Shown: positions 18,690 to 26,512 of the stretch, one piece after another
Position numbering within the stretch: the stretch's first letter is position 1
Layout of the letters: the number at the start of each line of letters is the position of its first letter
NCBI RefSeq assembly: GCF_008709575.1
Contig: NZ_VYIK01000033.1
Location: 365-34,143 of the forward strand
Source: Mycobacterium sp.
GTDB lineage: Bacteria; Actinomycetota; Actinomycetes; Mycobacteriales; Mycobacteriaceae
Reading direction: 5' to 3'
Length of the DNA stretch: 33,779 bases
Notes under the pieces: generated by a model
The model's input: the letters and a program-made list of their open reading frames with translations, nothing else
Told to the model about the DNA's origin: nothing
Database searches by the model: none
Program-made: the position numbers and the translations under genes

Positions 18690-18920
18690 ATGGCGTCGCC
18701 AGACAAGCTCGAAATCCTCGAGCGTGATCACTGTCTGGATCTGCTGCTGCCGGCCGTTCAGCCGGTAGATTTCCGTCTTTGGCACGGCGAAATCGTGATC
18801 CGGGTTGCCGACGGGTGGAAGCTGGCCAGCTCGTCAGGCAATCATGTGCTGGCATTCCACACCGATGCAGTCGACCCCGAGCTGCGCAGCGGACCGCGCC
18901 AGTTTTGGGCCGTATCCTGA
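18690..18920 (+). pseudogene. Shortened pyridoxamine 5'-phosphate oxidase-like (PPOX) protein, probable remnant
   Basis: An open frame of 76 residues beginning MASPDKLEILERDHCLDLL. The start matches the common mycobacterial PPOX-fold N-terminus (a LEIL-RDECL-LL pattern), and LPAVQPVDFRLWHGEIVIRVADGWKLA, lying at residues 18-44, matches the later flavin-fold strands. The segment that should lie between them (the VGR-VVYT strand, roughly 15-17 residues) is missing, and the protein stops after RSGPRQFWAVS where the family continues for some 30-50 residues. Both changes keep the frame, so it may still be expressed. GAGGGGGA before the ATG is a good ribosome-binding site; a longer GTG-started frame from 18573 has no family support. 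PPOX genes are common DosR-regulon members. Confidence 0.6.
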
Positions 18921-19144
18921 TGGTTCGCAACACGGGTCCACTGATCGTGGCTGCCGGTGTCGTCATCTTGGTGGTGGGTGTCCTGGTCTGGGTGGGAGGA
19001 CTTTTCTGGTTCGGCCGGCTTCCCGGTGACGTCCGGATCGAGCACGGAAGCCTGCGAATCTACCTCCCGGTGGTCTCGATGCTCGTGATCTCGATCGTCG
19101 CCAGCGTCGTGCTGACCGTCTTGATGCACCTGTTTCGCCGGTGA
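18920..19144 (+). CDS. DUF2905 small membrane protein
   Basis: A 74-residue protein with two membrane segments (about 8-30 and 50-70) separated by the DUF2905 hallmark WFGRLPGDVRIEHGSLRIYLPV. The family is widespread and has no known function. The ATG overlaps the previous stop codon (TGATG), indicating coupled translation with the PPOX-like frame. Confidence 0.85.
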   Translation: MVRNTGPLIVAAGVVILVVGVLVWVGGLFWFGRLPGDVRIEHGSLRIYLPVVSMLVISIVASVVLTVLMHLFRR

Positions 19145-19209
19145 AGGGGCAAGGCGCTCTGCCGGACATCGGCGATAGGCAGTGCCCAGATCTTCGGCAG
19201 CAGGTCCGA

Positions 19210-19590
19210 TCAGAGCCTTCCCGGTTCCTCGTGACTGACGATTCCGAGTTCCTCGGCGACGGCTGCGAGGCCGGTGTCACGGGTCCACATGCGTGCATCC
19301 GCCGTCAGCAGGGTCGCGGCCAAAAGTTGCGCGTCGATGTATCCGATTCCGCGCCCGAATAGGTGCCGGTCTTCGATCAGGCTCGACACCTCGGCGTCGG
19401 TTGCGGTCTGCGCGTGCGGGAGGTTCTGAAGAAGCCCGAGAATCTCCCGGCGGTCAGACAGTTGGCCCAGCGCGAGCTCACCGATGACACACGGATGCAC
19501 GAGCACCTGGTTAGCGTGCAGAAGCGCGGTAAGCTTCGGGGCGCCGACGCGTAGATGGTCGATCCAAACCGAGGTGTCGACAAGGATCAC
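19210..19590 (-). CDS. vapC: VapC toxin (PIN-domain ribonuclease)
   Basis: A 126-residue PIN-domain protein. The metal-binding acidic residues are visible: Asp5 in ILVDTSVW, Glu38 in VIGELALG, Asp86 in GYIDAQLL and Asp105 in MWTRDTGL. VapC toxins cleave specific RNAs such as tRNAs or 23S rRNA and halt growth when the antitoxin is lost. The ATG at 19590 overlaps the vapB stop (ATGA), the normal gene order and coupling for these pairs. Which of the many mycobacterial VapC lineages it belongs to I cannot say. Confidence 0.92.
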   Translation of the reverse strand: MILVDTSVWIDHLRVGAPKLTALLHANQVLVHPCVIGELALGQLSDRREILGLLQNLPHAQTATDAEVSSLIEDRHLFGRGIGYIDAQLLAATLLTADARMWTRDTGLAAVAEELGIVSHEEPGRL

Positions 19591-19784
19591 GAAGGCGCGT
19601 TCCGCCGCCGTGGGATCGTCGTCACATCAGGTTCGCTGCCTGCAAGCCGGGCAAGGCGCCGAGCGCTTTCCCGCTCAATCAATGCCTGCAAGGCTTCCCG
19701 GATCAACTTGCTCTTCTCGCTGGTTCCGGTCAGGCGCTGCGCTTCGGAGACGAGATCCTCATCTAATGCCACGGTTGTCCTCAT
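19587..19784 (-). CDS. vapB: VapB antitoxin
   Basis: A 65-residue antitoxin starting MRTTVALDEDLVSEAQRLTG, the ribbon-helix-helix type DNA-binding N-terminus, followed by SEKSKLIREALQALIERE and a Arg-rich tail that would wrap the toxin. ATG 19784 gives the usual MRTT start, with GGAGGGG just ahead; a start at 19811 would add nine residues and run into the putative operator. It precedes and overlaps vapC. Confidence 0.9.
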   Translation of the reverse strand: MRTTVALDEDLVSEAQRLTGTSEKSKLIREALQALIERESARRLARLAGSEPDVTTIPRRRNAPS

Positions 19785-19808
19785 GACCCCTCCAGGCACG
19801 CTTATTCG

Positions 19809-19820
19809 CATCAGGTGATG
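19809..19820. promoter_or_regulatory. Palindrome CATCAGGTGATG, candidate VapB operator
   Basis: A perfect inverted repeat CATCA-GG-TGATG centred about 30 bases upstream of the vapB start. VapB antitoxins repress their own promoters through palindromes at such positions. Confidence 0.45.
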
Positions 19821-19861
19821 ATGCTATCCGTGCTGCCCTGGCGATGCACGTCCCGTTCGTT

Positions 19862-20371
19862 TTAAACGTCGGAGTGCCGGTCTACGGCTCGCCCAAGATG
19901 CGGAGGCCAACCGGCACCCATCCCGCGCGCGAGTTCGGCAAGAACCGCGTCGATCACCGCCGGCACCGCAGCCGCGATCGCCGGTGTCAGCCCAAGACCG
20001 TGGCCGGTATCGGCGATGTCGACGGTGAACACCACCAGCTCGTCGGGCATGCGACCCAACGCCCGACCCAACGCCGCGGTCTGCGCCAACCCGAGCGCAT
20101 GCGAACTCAGCGCCGTCACGCAGCCGAGGTCATCGCCCGACCAGCGGCGAACGCGACCGGGTGTCGAGTCCCCGCCCGCGAGCGCGTCCACCACCACGGC
20201 ACGGGCAGCACCGGTCCAGGCCTCCAGCAACGCGGCCGGCTCCCCGGTTGCCGTCACCACGCGCACCCCGGGAAGGCGACGTCGGGCGATCCGGTCGGCG
20301 ACTGCCGTGCCGACGCCGTCGTCGCGGCGAAAGCTGTTGCCGATGCCGATGACCACCGCGGTGCCCGTCAC
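19862..20371 (-). CDS. [NiFe]-hydrogenase maturation protease (HycI/HyaD family)
   Basis: A 169-residue endopeptidase that removes the C-terminal tail of the hydrogenase large subunit after nickel insertion. Family features: VIGIGNSFRRDDGVG at the N-terminus, with Asp18 as likely nickel-probing residue, VVVDAL in the middle, and SSHALGL with the second metal-binding His. GTG 20371 overlaps the stop of the large-subunit gene (GTGA) and starts right before the conserved glycine loop; the longer open frame would overlap the large subunit by about 80 bases. Being last in the operon matches its role. No other hyp maturation genes are in the window, so they must lie elsewhere. Confidence 0.9.
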   Translation of the reverse strand: MTGTAVVIGIGNSFRRDDGVGTAVADRIARRRLPGVRVVTATGEPAALLEAWTGAARAVVVDALAGGDSTPGRVRRWSGDDLGCVTALSSHALGLAQTAALGRALGRMPDELVVFTVDIADTGHGLGLTPAIAAAVPAVIDAVLAELARGMGAGWPPHLGRAVDRHSDV

Positions 20372-21654
20372 CGCTGCTCGACCGTCAATGTCAGAAAGTG
20401 CGCCGAACACGAAATGCACGGATCGTAGTTGCGAATCGCCCGCTCGCACAACGAGGTCAGCGTCGCGTCGTCCAAGGCGACGTTGGCGGCCACCAGCTGC
20501 GCCATGTCGTGTTCGATCGCGGCCTGGTTCTGCGAGGTCGGTGGCACGATGCTCACCGCCTGGATCACGCCGTCCGCGCCCATCTGGTACCGGTGATAGA
20601 GCAACCCACGCGGTGCCTCGCTGACACCATGCCCGACGCCGGCCCGGACCGGCACATCGACGAACGGTCGGGCCGGGCGCCGGTACTCGGCGATGATGCG
20701 CAGCGCCTCCTCCACGGCGTACACCACCTCGACGGCGCGGACGACGATGCTGCGGAACGGGTTACGGCATTGGCTGTCCAGCCCGGCCTCGGCGGCGGCC
20801 TCCCGGGCGATCGGAGACAGCACAGCAGAGTTCAGCGAATAACGCGCCATCGGCCCGGTCAGGTAACGGTTGCCGTCCAGGGTGGCGTGCAGCGCGGTGG
20901 AGTGCGGCACCTGCGATTCGGTCACGTGATCGAGAAAATCGCTTGCCTCGAAAGGGGTTCCGGCGCTGCGAGCGATAACCCCGTCCTCAATCGCATACCG
21001 GTTCGGGTCGGCCAGCGCCAGCAGCTCGTGATCGACAGCGACGTCGGGAAATTCGAATTCGGACACCGCGCGCACGGTGTACAACGCGTCGTCCATCGCG
21101 CGACGCAGCATCTCGGCCAGAGGCTTGAGCTCGTCGGGTGTGGGCACCGAGTAGAAGCCGCCCAACCGCACGTTGATCGGGTGGATGGCCCGCCCCCCGA
21201 GGTGCTGCATCAGCTGGTTGCCGGCCTTCTTCAGCGCCAGTCCCCGTTCGACGAACTCGCGACGGTCCTTGGCGAGGCTGATCGCATCCGGGTAGCCCAG
21301 AAAGTCCGGCGCGTGCAGCAGGTAGATGTGCAGGACGTGGCTGTGGATCCATTCGCCGCAGTACAGCAGCCGCCGCAGCGCCACCAGCTCGGGGTCGACA
21401 GTGACCCCGCAGGCGTTTTCGATCGCGTTGCACGCGCTGATCTGGTAGGCGACCGGGCAGATGCCGCAGATCCGCGCGGTGATGTCCGGTGGTTCGGTAT
21501 ATGACCTGCCGCGCAGGAATGCCTCGAAAAACCTTGGTGGCTCGTAGATATTGAGCTCGGCAGTGTCGACGGCGCCATCGGTCAGCCGCACCCGCAGCGC
21601 GCCTTCCCCTTCGACGCGAGTCAGCGCACCGACCTCTAGCCTGCGCGGGTTCAC
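20368..21654 (-). CDS. hyhL: Group 3b [NiFe]-hydrogenase large (alpha) subunit
   Basis: Catalytic subunit of the cytoplasmic NAD(P)-linked bidirectional hydrogenase (sulfhydrogenase type). Both nickel-binding motifs are complete: L1 with Cys63 and Cys66 in [11 protein letters not shown], and L2 with Cys413 and Cys416 in [10 protein letters not shown] close to the C-terminus. The nine residues after His419 form the tail cut by the maturation protease. GTG 21654 gives [18 protein letters not shown], the standard N-terminus with the RVEGEG glutamate, and overlaps the small-subunit stop by four bases. The open frame extends far upstream, but that part is antisense-like noise over the other subunits. 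Confidence 0.95.
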   Translation of the reverse strand: MNPRRLEVGALTRVEGEGALRVRLTDGAVDTAELNIYEPPRFFEAFLRGRSYTEPPDITARICGICPVAYQISACNAIENACGVTVDPELVALRRLLYCGEWIHSHVLHIYLLHAPDFLGYPDAISLAKDRREFVERGLALKKAGNQLMQHLGGRAIHPINVRLGGFYSVPTPDELKPLAEMLRRAMDDALYTVRAVSEFEFPDVAVDHELLALADPNRYAIEDGVIARSAGTPFEASDFLDHVTESQVPHSTALHATLDGNRYLTGPMARYSLNSAVLSPIAREAAAEAGLDSQCRNPFRSIVVRAVEVVYAVEEALRIIAEYRRPARPFVDVPVRAGVGHGVSEAPRGLLYHRYQMGADGVIQAVSIVPPTSQNQAAIEHDMAQLVAANVALDDATLTSLCERAIRNYDPCISCSAHFLTLTVEQR

Positions 21655-22409
21655 CGGTCGTTCCGCCTCGCGGTGAAGGCGGCGACGTTGAACGTCGAAA
21701 ACACCCGGTCCACATCGCCGCCCGACATCCCGACCTCGCGCAGCACCGGGATCAACGCCGCGGTATTGGGCGTGGCAGCGGGACCGAAGCAGCCGTAGCA
21801 GCCGCGCCGATACGACGGGCACAACGCGCCGCATCCGGCGTGGGTCACCGGGCCCAGACACGGTGTGCCGTCGGCGACCAGCACGCACGTCACCCCGCGC
21901 AGCTTGCACTCCGTGCACACCGTCTTGGCCGGCAACCGGGGTTTGCGTCCGATCAGCAGGGCGGCAAGGGTGTCGAGCAGCTGGCCCCGGTCGATCGGGC
22001 AGCCCTGCATTTGGTAGTCGACATGGACGTGCGCCGAGGCCGGCGTCGAGGTGGCCAGCGTGGCGATGTAGTCGGGGCGGGCGTAGACGACCGCGGCGAA
22101 CTCGGCGACGTCGGCGAAATTGCGTAACGCCTGCACCCCGCCGGCGGTGGCGCAGGCGCCGATCGTGACCAGGATGCGGGACTGCTCGCGAATCTGACGA
22201 ATGCGCTGCTCGTCGTCGGCAGTGGTGATCGATCCCTCGACCAGCGACACGTCGTAGGGACCGGCGACCACCGCGCTGGAGGCTTCCAGGAATGTGGCGA
22301 TCTGCACCTGCTCGGCCAGCGCCAGCAGCTCGTCTTCGCAGTCCAGCAACGTCAGTTGGCAGCCGTCGCAGGAAGCGAACTTCCAGACGGCCAGCGTCGG
22401 TGTGCTCAT
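21651..22409 (-). CDS. hyhS: Group 3b [NiFe]-hydrogenase small (delta) subunit
   Basis: Iron-sulfur subunit of 252 residues that passes electrons from the NiFe site to the diaphorase part. The proximal-cluster ligands are Cys14 and Cys17 ([13 protein letters not shown]), the Cys in [10 protein letters not shown] and the Cys in MQGCPID. A C-terminal Cys-rich block ([40 protein letters not shown]) carries the further 4Fe-4S sites typical of group 3 enzymes. The ATG follows the gamma-subunit stop without a gap. Confidence 0.95.
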   Translation of the reverse strand: MSTPTLAVWKFASCDGCQLTLLDCEDELLALAEQVQIATFLEASSAVVAGPYDVSLVEGSITTADDEQRIRQIREQSRILVTIGACATAGGVQALRNFADVAEFAAVVYARPDYIATLATSTPASAHVHVDYQMQGCPIDRGQLLDTLAALLIGRKPRLPAKTVCTECKLRGVTCVLVADGTPCLGPVTHAGCGALCPSYRRGCYGCFGPAATPNTAALIPVLREVGMSGGDVDRVFSTFNVAAFTARRNDR

Positions 22410-23264
22410 CTACAACTCCTTGACCCGCAGCAGCGGTCCGGCGACGTCGTAGGTGACCACCGGCCCGTCGCGGCACAGCAGCAACGGACCCAGCTGACAG
22501 TGTCCACACCAGCCGATCCCGCATTGCATGTTGCGCTCCAGTGACACCCGAATATCGCCGGCCGCCACACCCTTGTCCAGCAGCGTCTGGGCGCTGAACC
22601 GCATCATCGGTTCGGGACCGCACAGCATCGCCGTGGTGCGGCGCGGGTCCAGGGTGAGTGCACGAAGCGGCTCGGTGACCCGGCCGACCCGGCCCGGCCA
22701 GCCGGGCGCGGCGGTGTCGACAGTGCGCTGCACCTCCAGAGCGGGGTTGCGCGCCCACTCGGCGGCCTCGTCGGCAAACAGGTGTTGCGCTGGCGTGCGT
22801 GCACCGGCGATCAGCACCACCCGGCCGTAGCGAGACCGCTCGGCCAGCACTTGCACTAGCACCGGCCGCAGCGGTGCTAGCCCGCAGCCGCCGGCGACGA
22901 CGACCAGGTCCCGGCCGGCGCACGAGTGCAGGTCCCAGTCGGTGCCGAACGGTCCACGGACCCCGACGACCGTGCCCGGCCCGGCGTTGTGCAGCGCGGC
23001 GCTGACCGCTCCGACCGAGCGAATGGTATGTCCCAGGGCGCCGTCGGGGCCGGACGGGACGTTGCTCACCGACATCGCGATCTCGCCGACGCCGAACGCG
23101 TAGAGCATCATGAACTGGCCCGGCGCCGGCGGTGCCAACCGCTGCGCTATCGGTTCCAGGTGGATGGTTGCCGTTTCGACGTTCTCGACGGTCCTGGTGC
23201 GCACGCGGTAGGGGACCGGCGCCATCGGCGACGCGGTCGGCGCCCATGCCGCGGCGTCAGTCAT
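22410..23264 (-). CDS. hyhG: Group 3b hydrogenase diaphorase (gamma) subunit, FAD/NAD(P)-binding
   Basis: A 284-residue ferredoxin-NADP reductase-like subunit that exchanges electrons with NAD(P)H. The FAD-binding barrel ([21 protein letters not shown]), the nucleotide-binding glycine turn [16 protein letters not shown] and CGPEPMM are visible. The C-terminus has the 2Fe-2S ligands in [23 protein letters not shown]. The ATG at 23264 overlaps the end of the beta-subunit gene by eight bases. Confidence 0.94.
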   Translation of the reverse strand: MTDAAAWAPTASPMAPVPYRVRTRTVENVETATIHLEPIAQRLAPPAPGQFMMLYAFGVGEIAMSVSNVPSGPDGALGHTIRSVGAVSAALHNAGPGTVVGVRGPFGTDWDLHSCAGRDLVVVAGGCGLAPLRPVLVQVLAERSRYGRVVLIAGARTPAQHLFADEAAEWARNPALEVQRTVDTAAPGWPGRVGRVTEPLRALTLDPRRTTAMLCGPEPMMRFSAQTLLDKGVAAGDIRVSLERNMQCGIGWCGHCQLGPLLLCRDGPVVTYDVAGPLLRVKEL

Positions 23265-24393
23265 CGCCAGAGTCGTGGCCAGAGTCGTGGCGGTGCCCGG
23301 CGGCCAGCCCGGCCAGCACGTTCATCTCCTCGGTGATGTCGATTCCGGTGGGGCACCAGGCGATACAGCGCCCACATCCCACACAGCCGGTGCTGCCGAA
23401 CTGGTCATGCCAGCTACCGAGCTTGTGCGTGATCCAGTGGCGGTAGCGCGACTGGCCCGATTGGCGTACGGCGTCGGGATAGGTGTAGGTGAAATCGTAT
23501 TCGAAGCACGAAGCCCAGTGCATCCAGCGCTGCGCATGCTCACCCGCCACATCGGTGATGTCCTCGCTGGTGGTGCAAAAGCAGGTGGGGCACACCATCG
23601 TGCAGTTTCCGCAGGTCAGGCAGCGACCGGCGACGTCGTCCCAGCGCGGTGACTGACGGGAGTTCACCAACAGCTCGCGCAGGTCGGCATCGGGCATCCG
23701 CCGGCCCATCCGATCCGCGGCCCGGCTCACCGCGTGTCGGGCGGAGTCGATCTCGGCTTGGTCGGCGTCACGGTGGGGGATCGCGGCCAACACCTCGGCG
23801 CCGTCGTCGCTGCCGACGTCGACCAGGTAGCCCGGGGCGGTGTCGCCGGGGTGTTCGGTCAGCGCCAGGTCGTAGCCGGGGCCGGCCTGCGGCCCGGTCC
23901 CCATCGACGTGCAGAAACACAGCCCTCCCGGCTCGGTGCAGTTGACGGCCACCACGAAGGTTCCCCGCAGTCGGCCGACAAAGCCGCGGTCCGGGTATGC
24001 TCCGGCGCCCAGGACATTGTTGAGGATTCCGATCGCCGACAGATCGCAGGCCCGCACTCCGATAAAGGCGTAGCGCGGCGGCTCCTCGGGCTGGGTGCCG
24101 TCCGAGGACCACACCCGCTGCCTGGGCGGGTGCAGGAACTGCTTCCAGGATTGCGGCCCGGCCGAATGACCGAACAGCGCGTCGTCGTCACGGCGGCGCA
24201 ACCGATACCGTCCGGGTCCGGCGTCGACCCCCCAGCCTCGCGGCAGGTCGCCGGCGCCCGTCAATTCGCCCAGCACGATCGCGTTGTCCGACAGCGTAGG
24301 GCCCACGACCCGATACCCGCGCTCGATCAGAACGGCAATCAGGCGGTCGAGACCGGCGACGTCGATCACCGCGCTGACCACCGAACCGCCCAT
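23257..24393 (-). CDS. hyhB: Group 3b hydrogenase iron-sulfur (beta) subunit
   Basis: A 378-residue electron-transfer subunit (HydB/anaerobic sulfite reductase A-like) and the first gene of the operon. Two 4Fe-4S motifs are clear: CLTCGNCTMVCPTCFC and CVGCGRCIAWCPTGI, plus the upstream family block GVRACDLSAIGILNNVL. The C-terminus ends with a duplicated HDSG unit caused by a 12-base tandem repeat. Its start is 41 bases from the divergent histidine kinase, and a DosR-like box lies 60 bases upstream inside the kinase 5' end, in line with the known hypoxic, DosR-dependent expression of the homologous M. smegmatis enzyme. Confidence 0.94.
   Translation of the reverse strand: MGGSVVSAVIDVAGLDRLIAVLIERGYRVVGPTLSDNAIVLGELTGAGDLPRGWGVDAGPGRYRLRRRDDDALFGHSAGPQSWKQFLHPPRQRVWSSDGTQPEEPPRYAFIGVRACDLSAIGILNNVLGAGAYPDRGFVGRLRGTFVVAVNCTEPGGLCFCTSMGTGPQAGPGYDLALTEHPGDTAPGYLVDVGSDDGAEVLAAIPHRDADQAEIDSARHAVSRAADRMGRRMPDADLRELLVNSRQSPRWDDVAGRCLTCGNCTMVCPTCFCTTSEDITDVAGEHAQRWMHWASCFEYDFTYTYPDAVRQSGQSRYRHWITHKLGSWHDQFGSTGCVGCGRCIAWCPTGIDITEEMNVLAGLAAGHRHDSGHDSGDD
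23267..23290. repeat. 12-base tandem duplication in the hydrogenase beta-subunit C-terminus
   Basis: CCAGAGTCGTGG occurs twice in direct succession and encodes the two HDSG units at the end of the beta subunit, just before the gamma start. It preserves the frame, so it is probably a neutral length variant. Confidence 0.7.
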
Positions 24394-24434
24394 ACCCCCA
24401 TCGTGCCCCGGCCCGGGTTCAATTCACGGCTGTT

Positions 24435-26141
24435 ATGTCGAATTCGGCCGACCGTATTATGGTCCCTTGCGTGGACAGTGACGCGGTCGAATCCGCGTTC
24501 GCCCGACTCGGCCAGCGCGGCTTGGTGCGCCGCATGCACGAGCAGCTCGACGAATTGCTGGCGGCCCGTGACCAGATGGAACTTCTGCTGCGGGTCATCG
24601 TCGACATCAGCTCCGAACTCGACCTCGACGTGACGCTGCACCGGATCGTCAATGCGGCCAGAGAACTGACCGGGGCCCGTTACGGGGCCTTGGGTATCTA
24701 CGGGGCCGAGGGCAGCCTGGCGTCGTTCATCTATGCGGGCATCGATGCCGACACGGCGCGGCGCCTCGGCGACCTGCCGGTCGGTGAGGCCCTGCGCGTC
24801 GAGGATCTGGCGGCCCATCTGCAGCGTGCCGGACTCGCCGAGCGCGACACGCCGCTTCGGGCAGTTCTGGGGGTGCCGCTCAGCGTGCGGGGCGTCGCGT
24901 TCGGCAACCTCTACCTCGGCGATGACCGACCGGGTCGGGTGTTCTCCGATTCCGACGAGGTCGCCGCGCGGGCACTGGCGTCGGCGGCGGCGGTCGCCAT
25001 CGACAACGCGCGGCTGTTCGAGCGCGAACGGGCAGCCGCGCGCTGGACGGCGGCCAGCCGCGAGATCACGACCGCGTTGCTCTCCTCGGACCCGCAGCGG
25101 GGCCCGCTGCAGCTCATCGTGAGCCGGCTGGTGGAGCTGGCCGACGCCGAGTCGGCGATCCTGCTGGTCCCCACCGAGCCGGAGCTGCCGACCGACCCGA
25201 CCGACACGCTGGTGGTGGCCGCCGCTGCGGGCAGCGAGGCCGCCGATATCATCGGGGCAAGAGTTCCGATTGACCAGTCCACGACCGGCGAAGTGTTCGT
25301 CAGCGGCACGCCGACGATCACCGATTCGTTCAAACATCCGATCGAGGGATTCACCGACGCAGGCGACCGCTCGGTGGTCGTGGCGCCGATGCGCGCCGAC
25401 GACACGATGCTCGGCGTGGTCGCGGTTGCCCGCGGCGTGCACCAGCCGCCCTTCGGTGATCACTATCTCGAACTTGTCAGCGACTTCGCCAGACACGCCG
25501 CGATTGCGTTGACGCTGGCGGCCGGCCGCGAGCACATCCGGGAGCTGGCCATTCTGGCCGACCGCGAACGGATCGCCCACGACCTGCACGACCACGTCAT
25601 CCAGAAGCTGTTCGCCGCGGGCCTGGACTTGCAGGGCACCATCGCCCGGACGCACGCGCCGGAGATCGTCAATCGGCTGAACCACACCGTCGACGATTTG
25701 CAAACGACGATCGAAGACATCCGGGCGACGATCTTCAAGCTGCAAACGCCCCCGCAACACGGCGAGAATCTGCGGCAGCGAATCCAGAACCGGGTCGCCG
25801 AGCTCACCGAAGACCGAGACATCGCGACCACGCTCGACATCTCCGGCGCCCTGACGGCCGTCACCGGCGAGCTCGCCGATCACGCCGAGGCCGTCGTGAC
25901 CGAAGCCGTCAGCAACGCCGTCCGCCACTCCGGGGCCCGCCGGCTGACCGTCCGCATCGAGGTGGATCACCGGCTGGTCATCGAGGTTGTCGACGACGGC
26001 CGCGGCATCTCGGCGGACAACCGGCGCCGCAGCGGGCTGGCCAACATGGCGCGGCGCGCCGCGCAGGTCGGCGGCGAATGCTCCGTCACCAGCCCGCCCG
26101 AGGGCGGCACCAGGGTGTATTGGCTGGCCCCGCTGTCGTGA
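24435..26141 (+). CDS. DosS/DosT-like GAF-GAF sensor histidine kinase with altered haem pocket
   Basis: A 568-residue homologue of DosS (578 residues) and DosT: N-terminal helix, GAF-A (about 55-190), GAF-B (about 205-360), then a HisKA_3/HATPase kinase. Phospho-acceptor His385 lies in AHDLHDHVIQKLF, Asn494 in EAVSNAVRHSG, and the G box in DDGRGI. GAF-A lines up with DosS through RYGAL and LRAVLGVPL, and the distal Tyr (DosS Tyr171) is kept as Tyr160. The proximal haem ligand DosS His149 is Asp138, Glu87 is Gly, His89 is Tyr, and 11 residues before the ligand are deleted. So classical haem binding is doubtful. It is likely a DevR partner, 12 kb from devR. A GTG at 24471 is a possible shorter start. 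Confidence 0.92.
   Translation: MSNSADRIMVPCVDSDAVESAFARLGQRGLVRRMHEQLDELLAARDQMELLLRVIVDISSELDLDVTLHRIVNAARELTGARYGALGIYGAEGSLASFIYAGIDADTARRLGDLPVGEALRVEDLAAHLQRAGLAERDTPLRAVLGVPLSVRGVAFGNLYLGDDRPGRVFSDSDEVAARALASAAAVAIDNARLFERERAAARWTAASREITTALLSSDPQRGPLQLIVSRLVELADAESAILLVPTEPELPTDPTDTLVVAAAAGSEAADIIGARVPIDQSTTGEVFVSGTPTITDSFKHPIEGFTDAGDRSVVVAPMRADDTMLGVVAVARGVHQPPFGDHYLELVSDFARHAAIALTLAAGREHIRELAILADRERIAHDLHDHVIQKLFAAGLDLQGTIARTHAPEIVNRLNHTVDDLQTTIEDIRATIFKLQTPPQHGENLRQRIQNRVAELTEDRDIATTLDISGALTAVTGELADHAEAVVTEAVSNAVRHSGARRLTVRIEVDHRLVIEVVDDGRGISADNRRRSGLANMARRAAQVGGECSVTSPPEGGTRVYWLAPLS
24453..24466. promoter_or_regulatory. DosR-like box for the hydrogenase operon
   Basis: On the reverse strand GGGACCATAATACG matches 10 of 14 core positions with a perfect GGGAC half-site. 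It is 60 bases upstream of the beta-subunit start, the same distance as other boxes here, but falls inside the kinase gene if that starts at 24435; it would be intergenic if the kinase starts at GTG 24471. Confidence 0.4.
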
Positions 26142-26160
26142 TTCGAGCCGCACGTTGTCC

Positions 26161-26424
26161 CTACGCCCGGGGCGGCAACATCCCGCTGTCGCGGGCGGCA
26201 GCGATGTTGGCCATCACCCGGTCCAACAACACCGCGCAGACCGTGCCGTTGTCGGCGATGTCGGTAAGGCCGCGGTGCAGCAGATAAGCATGTAGGCGTC
26301 GATCGATCGGCCACTCGGCGAAGCGGGACCCGGCGTAGTGCGAACCGAGGAATTCCCATGCCATCGTGTCCAATTCGGACTCCAACGATACAGCCCCCAC
26401 GGTTGCCCCAATCTCAGCGCTCAC
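26161..26424 (-). CDS. Small conserved-looking hypothetical protein
   Basis: I do not recognise this 87-residue protein. It is predicted soluble and mostly helical, with a middle stretch rich in aromatic and charged residues (MAWEFLGSHYAGSRFAEWPIDRRLHAYLLHRG). It starts with GTG at 26424; an in-frame ATG at 26364 gives a 67-residue alternative. It converges on the histidine kinase with a 19-base gap, and a weak DosR-like box lies 36 bases upstream. Codon use is like its neighbours, and the reading frame is uninterrupted, so it is likely a real gene. Confidence 0.6.
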   Translation of the reverse strand: MSAEIGATVGAVSLESELDTMAWEFLGSHYAGSRFAEWPIDRRLHAYLLHRGLTDIADNGTVCAVLLDRVMANIAAARDSGMLPPRA

Positions 26425-26459
26425 GTCGCTAGCGTCACCGCGCGCCCGGCCGTGGCCTA

Positions 26460-26473
26460 GTGCCGAAAGTCAC
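26460..26473. promoter_or_regulatory. Possible DosR-like box
   Basis: GTGCCGAAAGTCAC matches 10 of 14 core positions, with an intact AAAGTC. It lies 36 bases upstream of the small hypothetical gene, the same distance as the tgs1 box. Confidence 0.35.
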
Positions 26474-26512
26474 CGGCCGGACCTGCCGAAGTCGTCTTCG
26501 TACCGCTGCCCG

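Noticed and set aside
21655..23247. About 530 extra codons extending the hydrogenase large-subunit frame upstream
   Set aside because: The extension lies over the small and gamma subunits in another frame and shows no family motif; the GTG at 21654 gives the standard large-subunit N-terminus.
24366..26153. 595-codon reverse frame opposite the histidine kinase
   Set aside because: Typical mirror frame of a GC-rich gene; the forward strand carries complete GAF, HisKA_3 and ATPase motifs.
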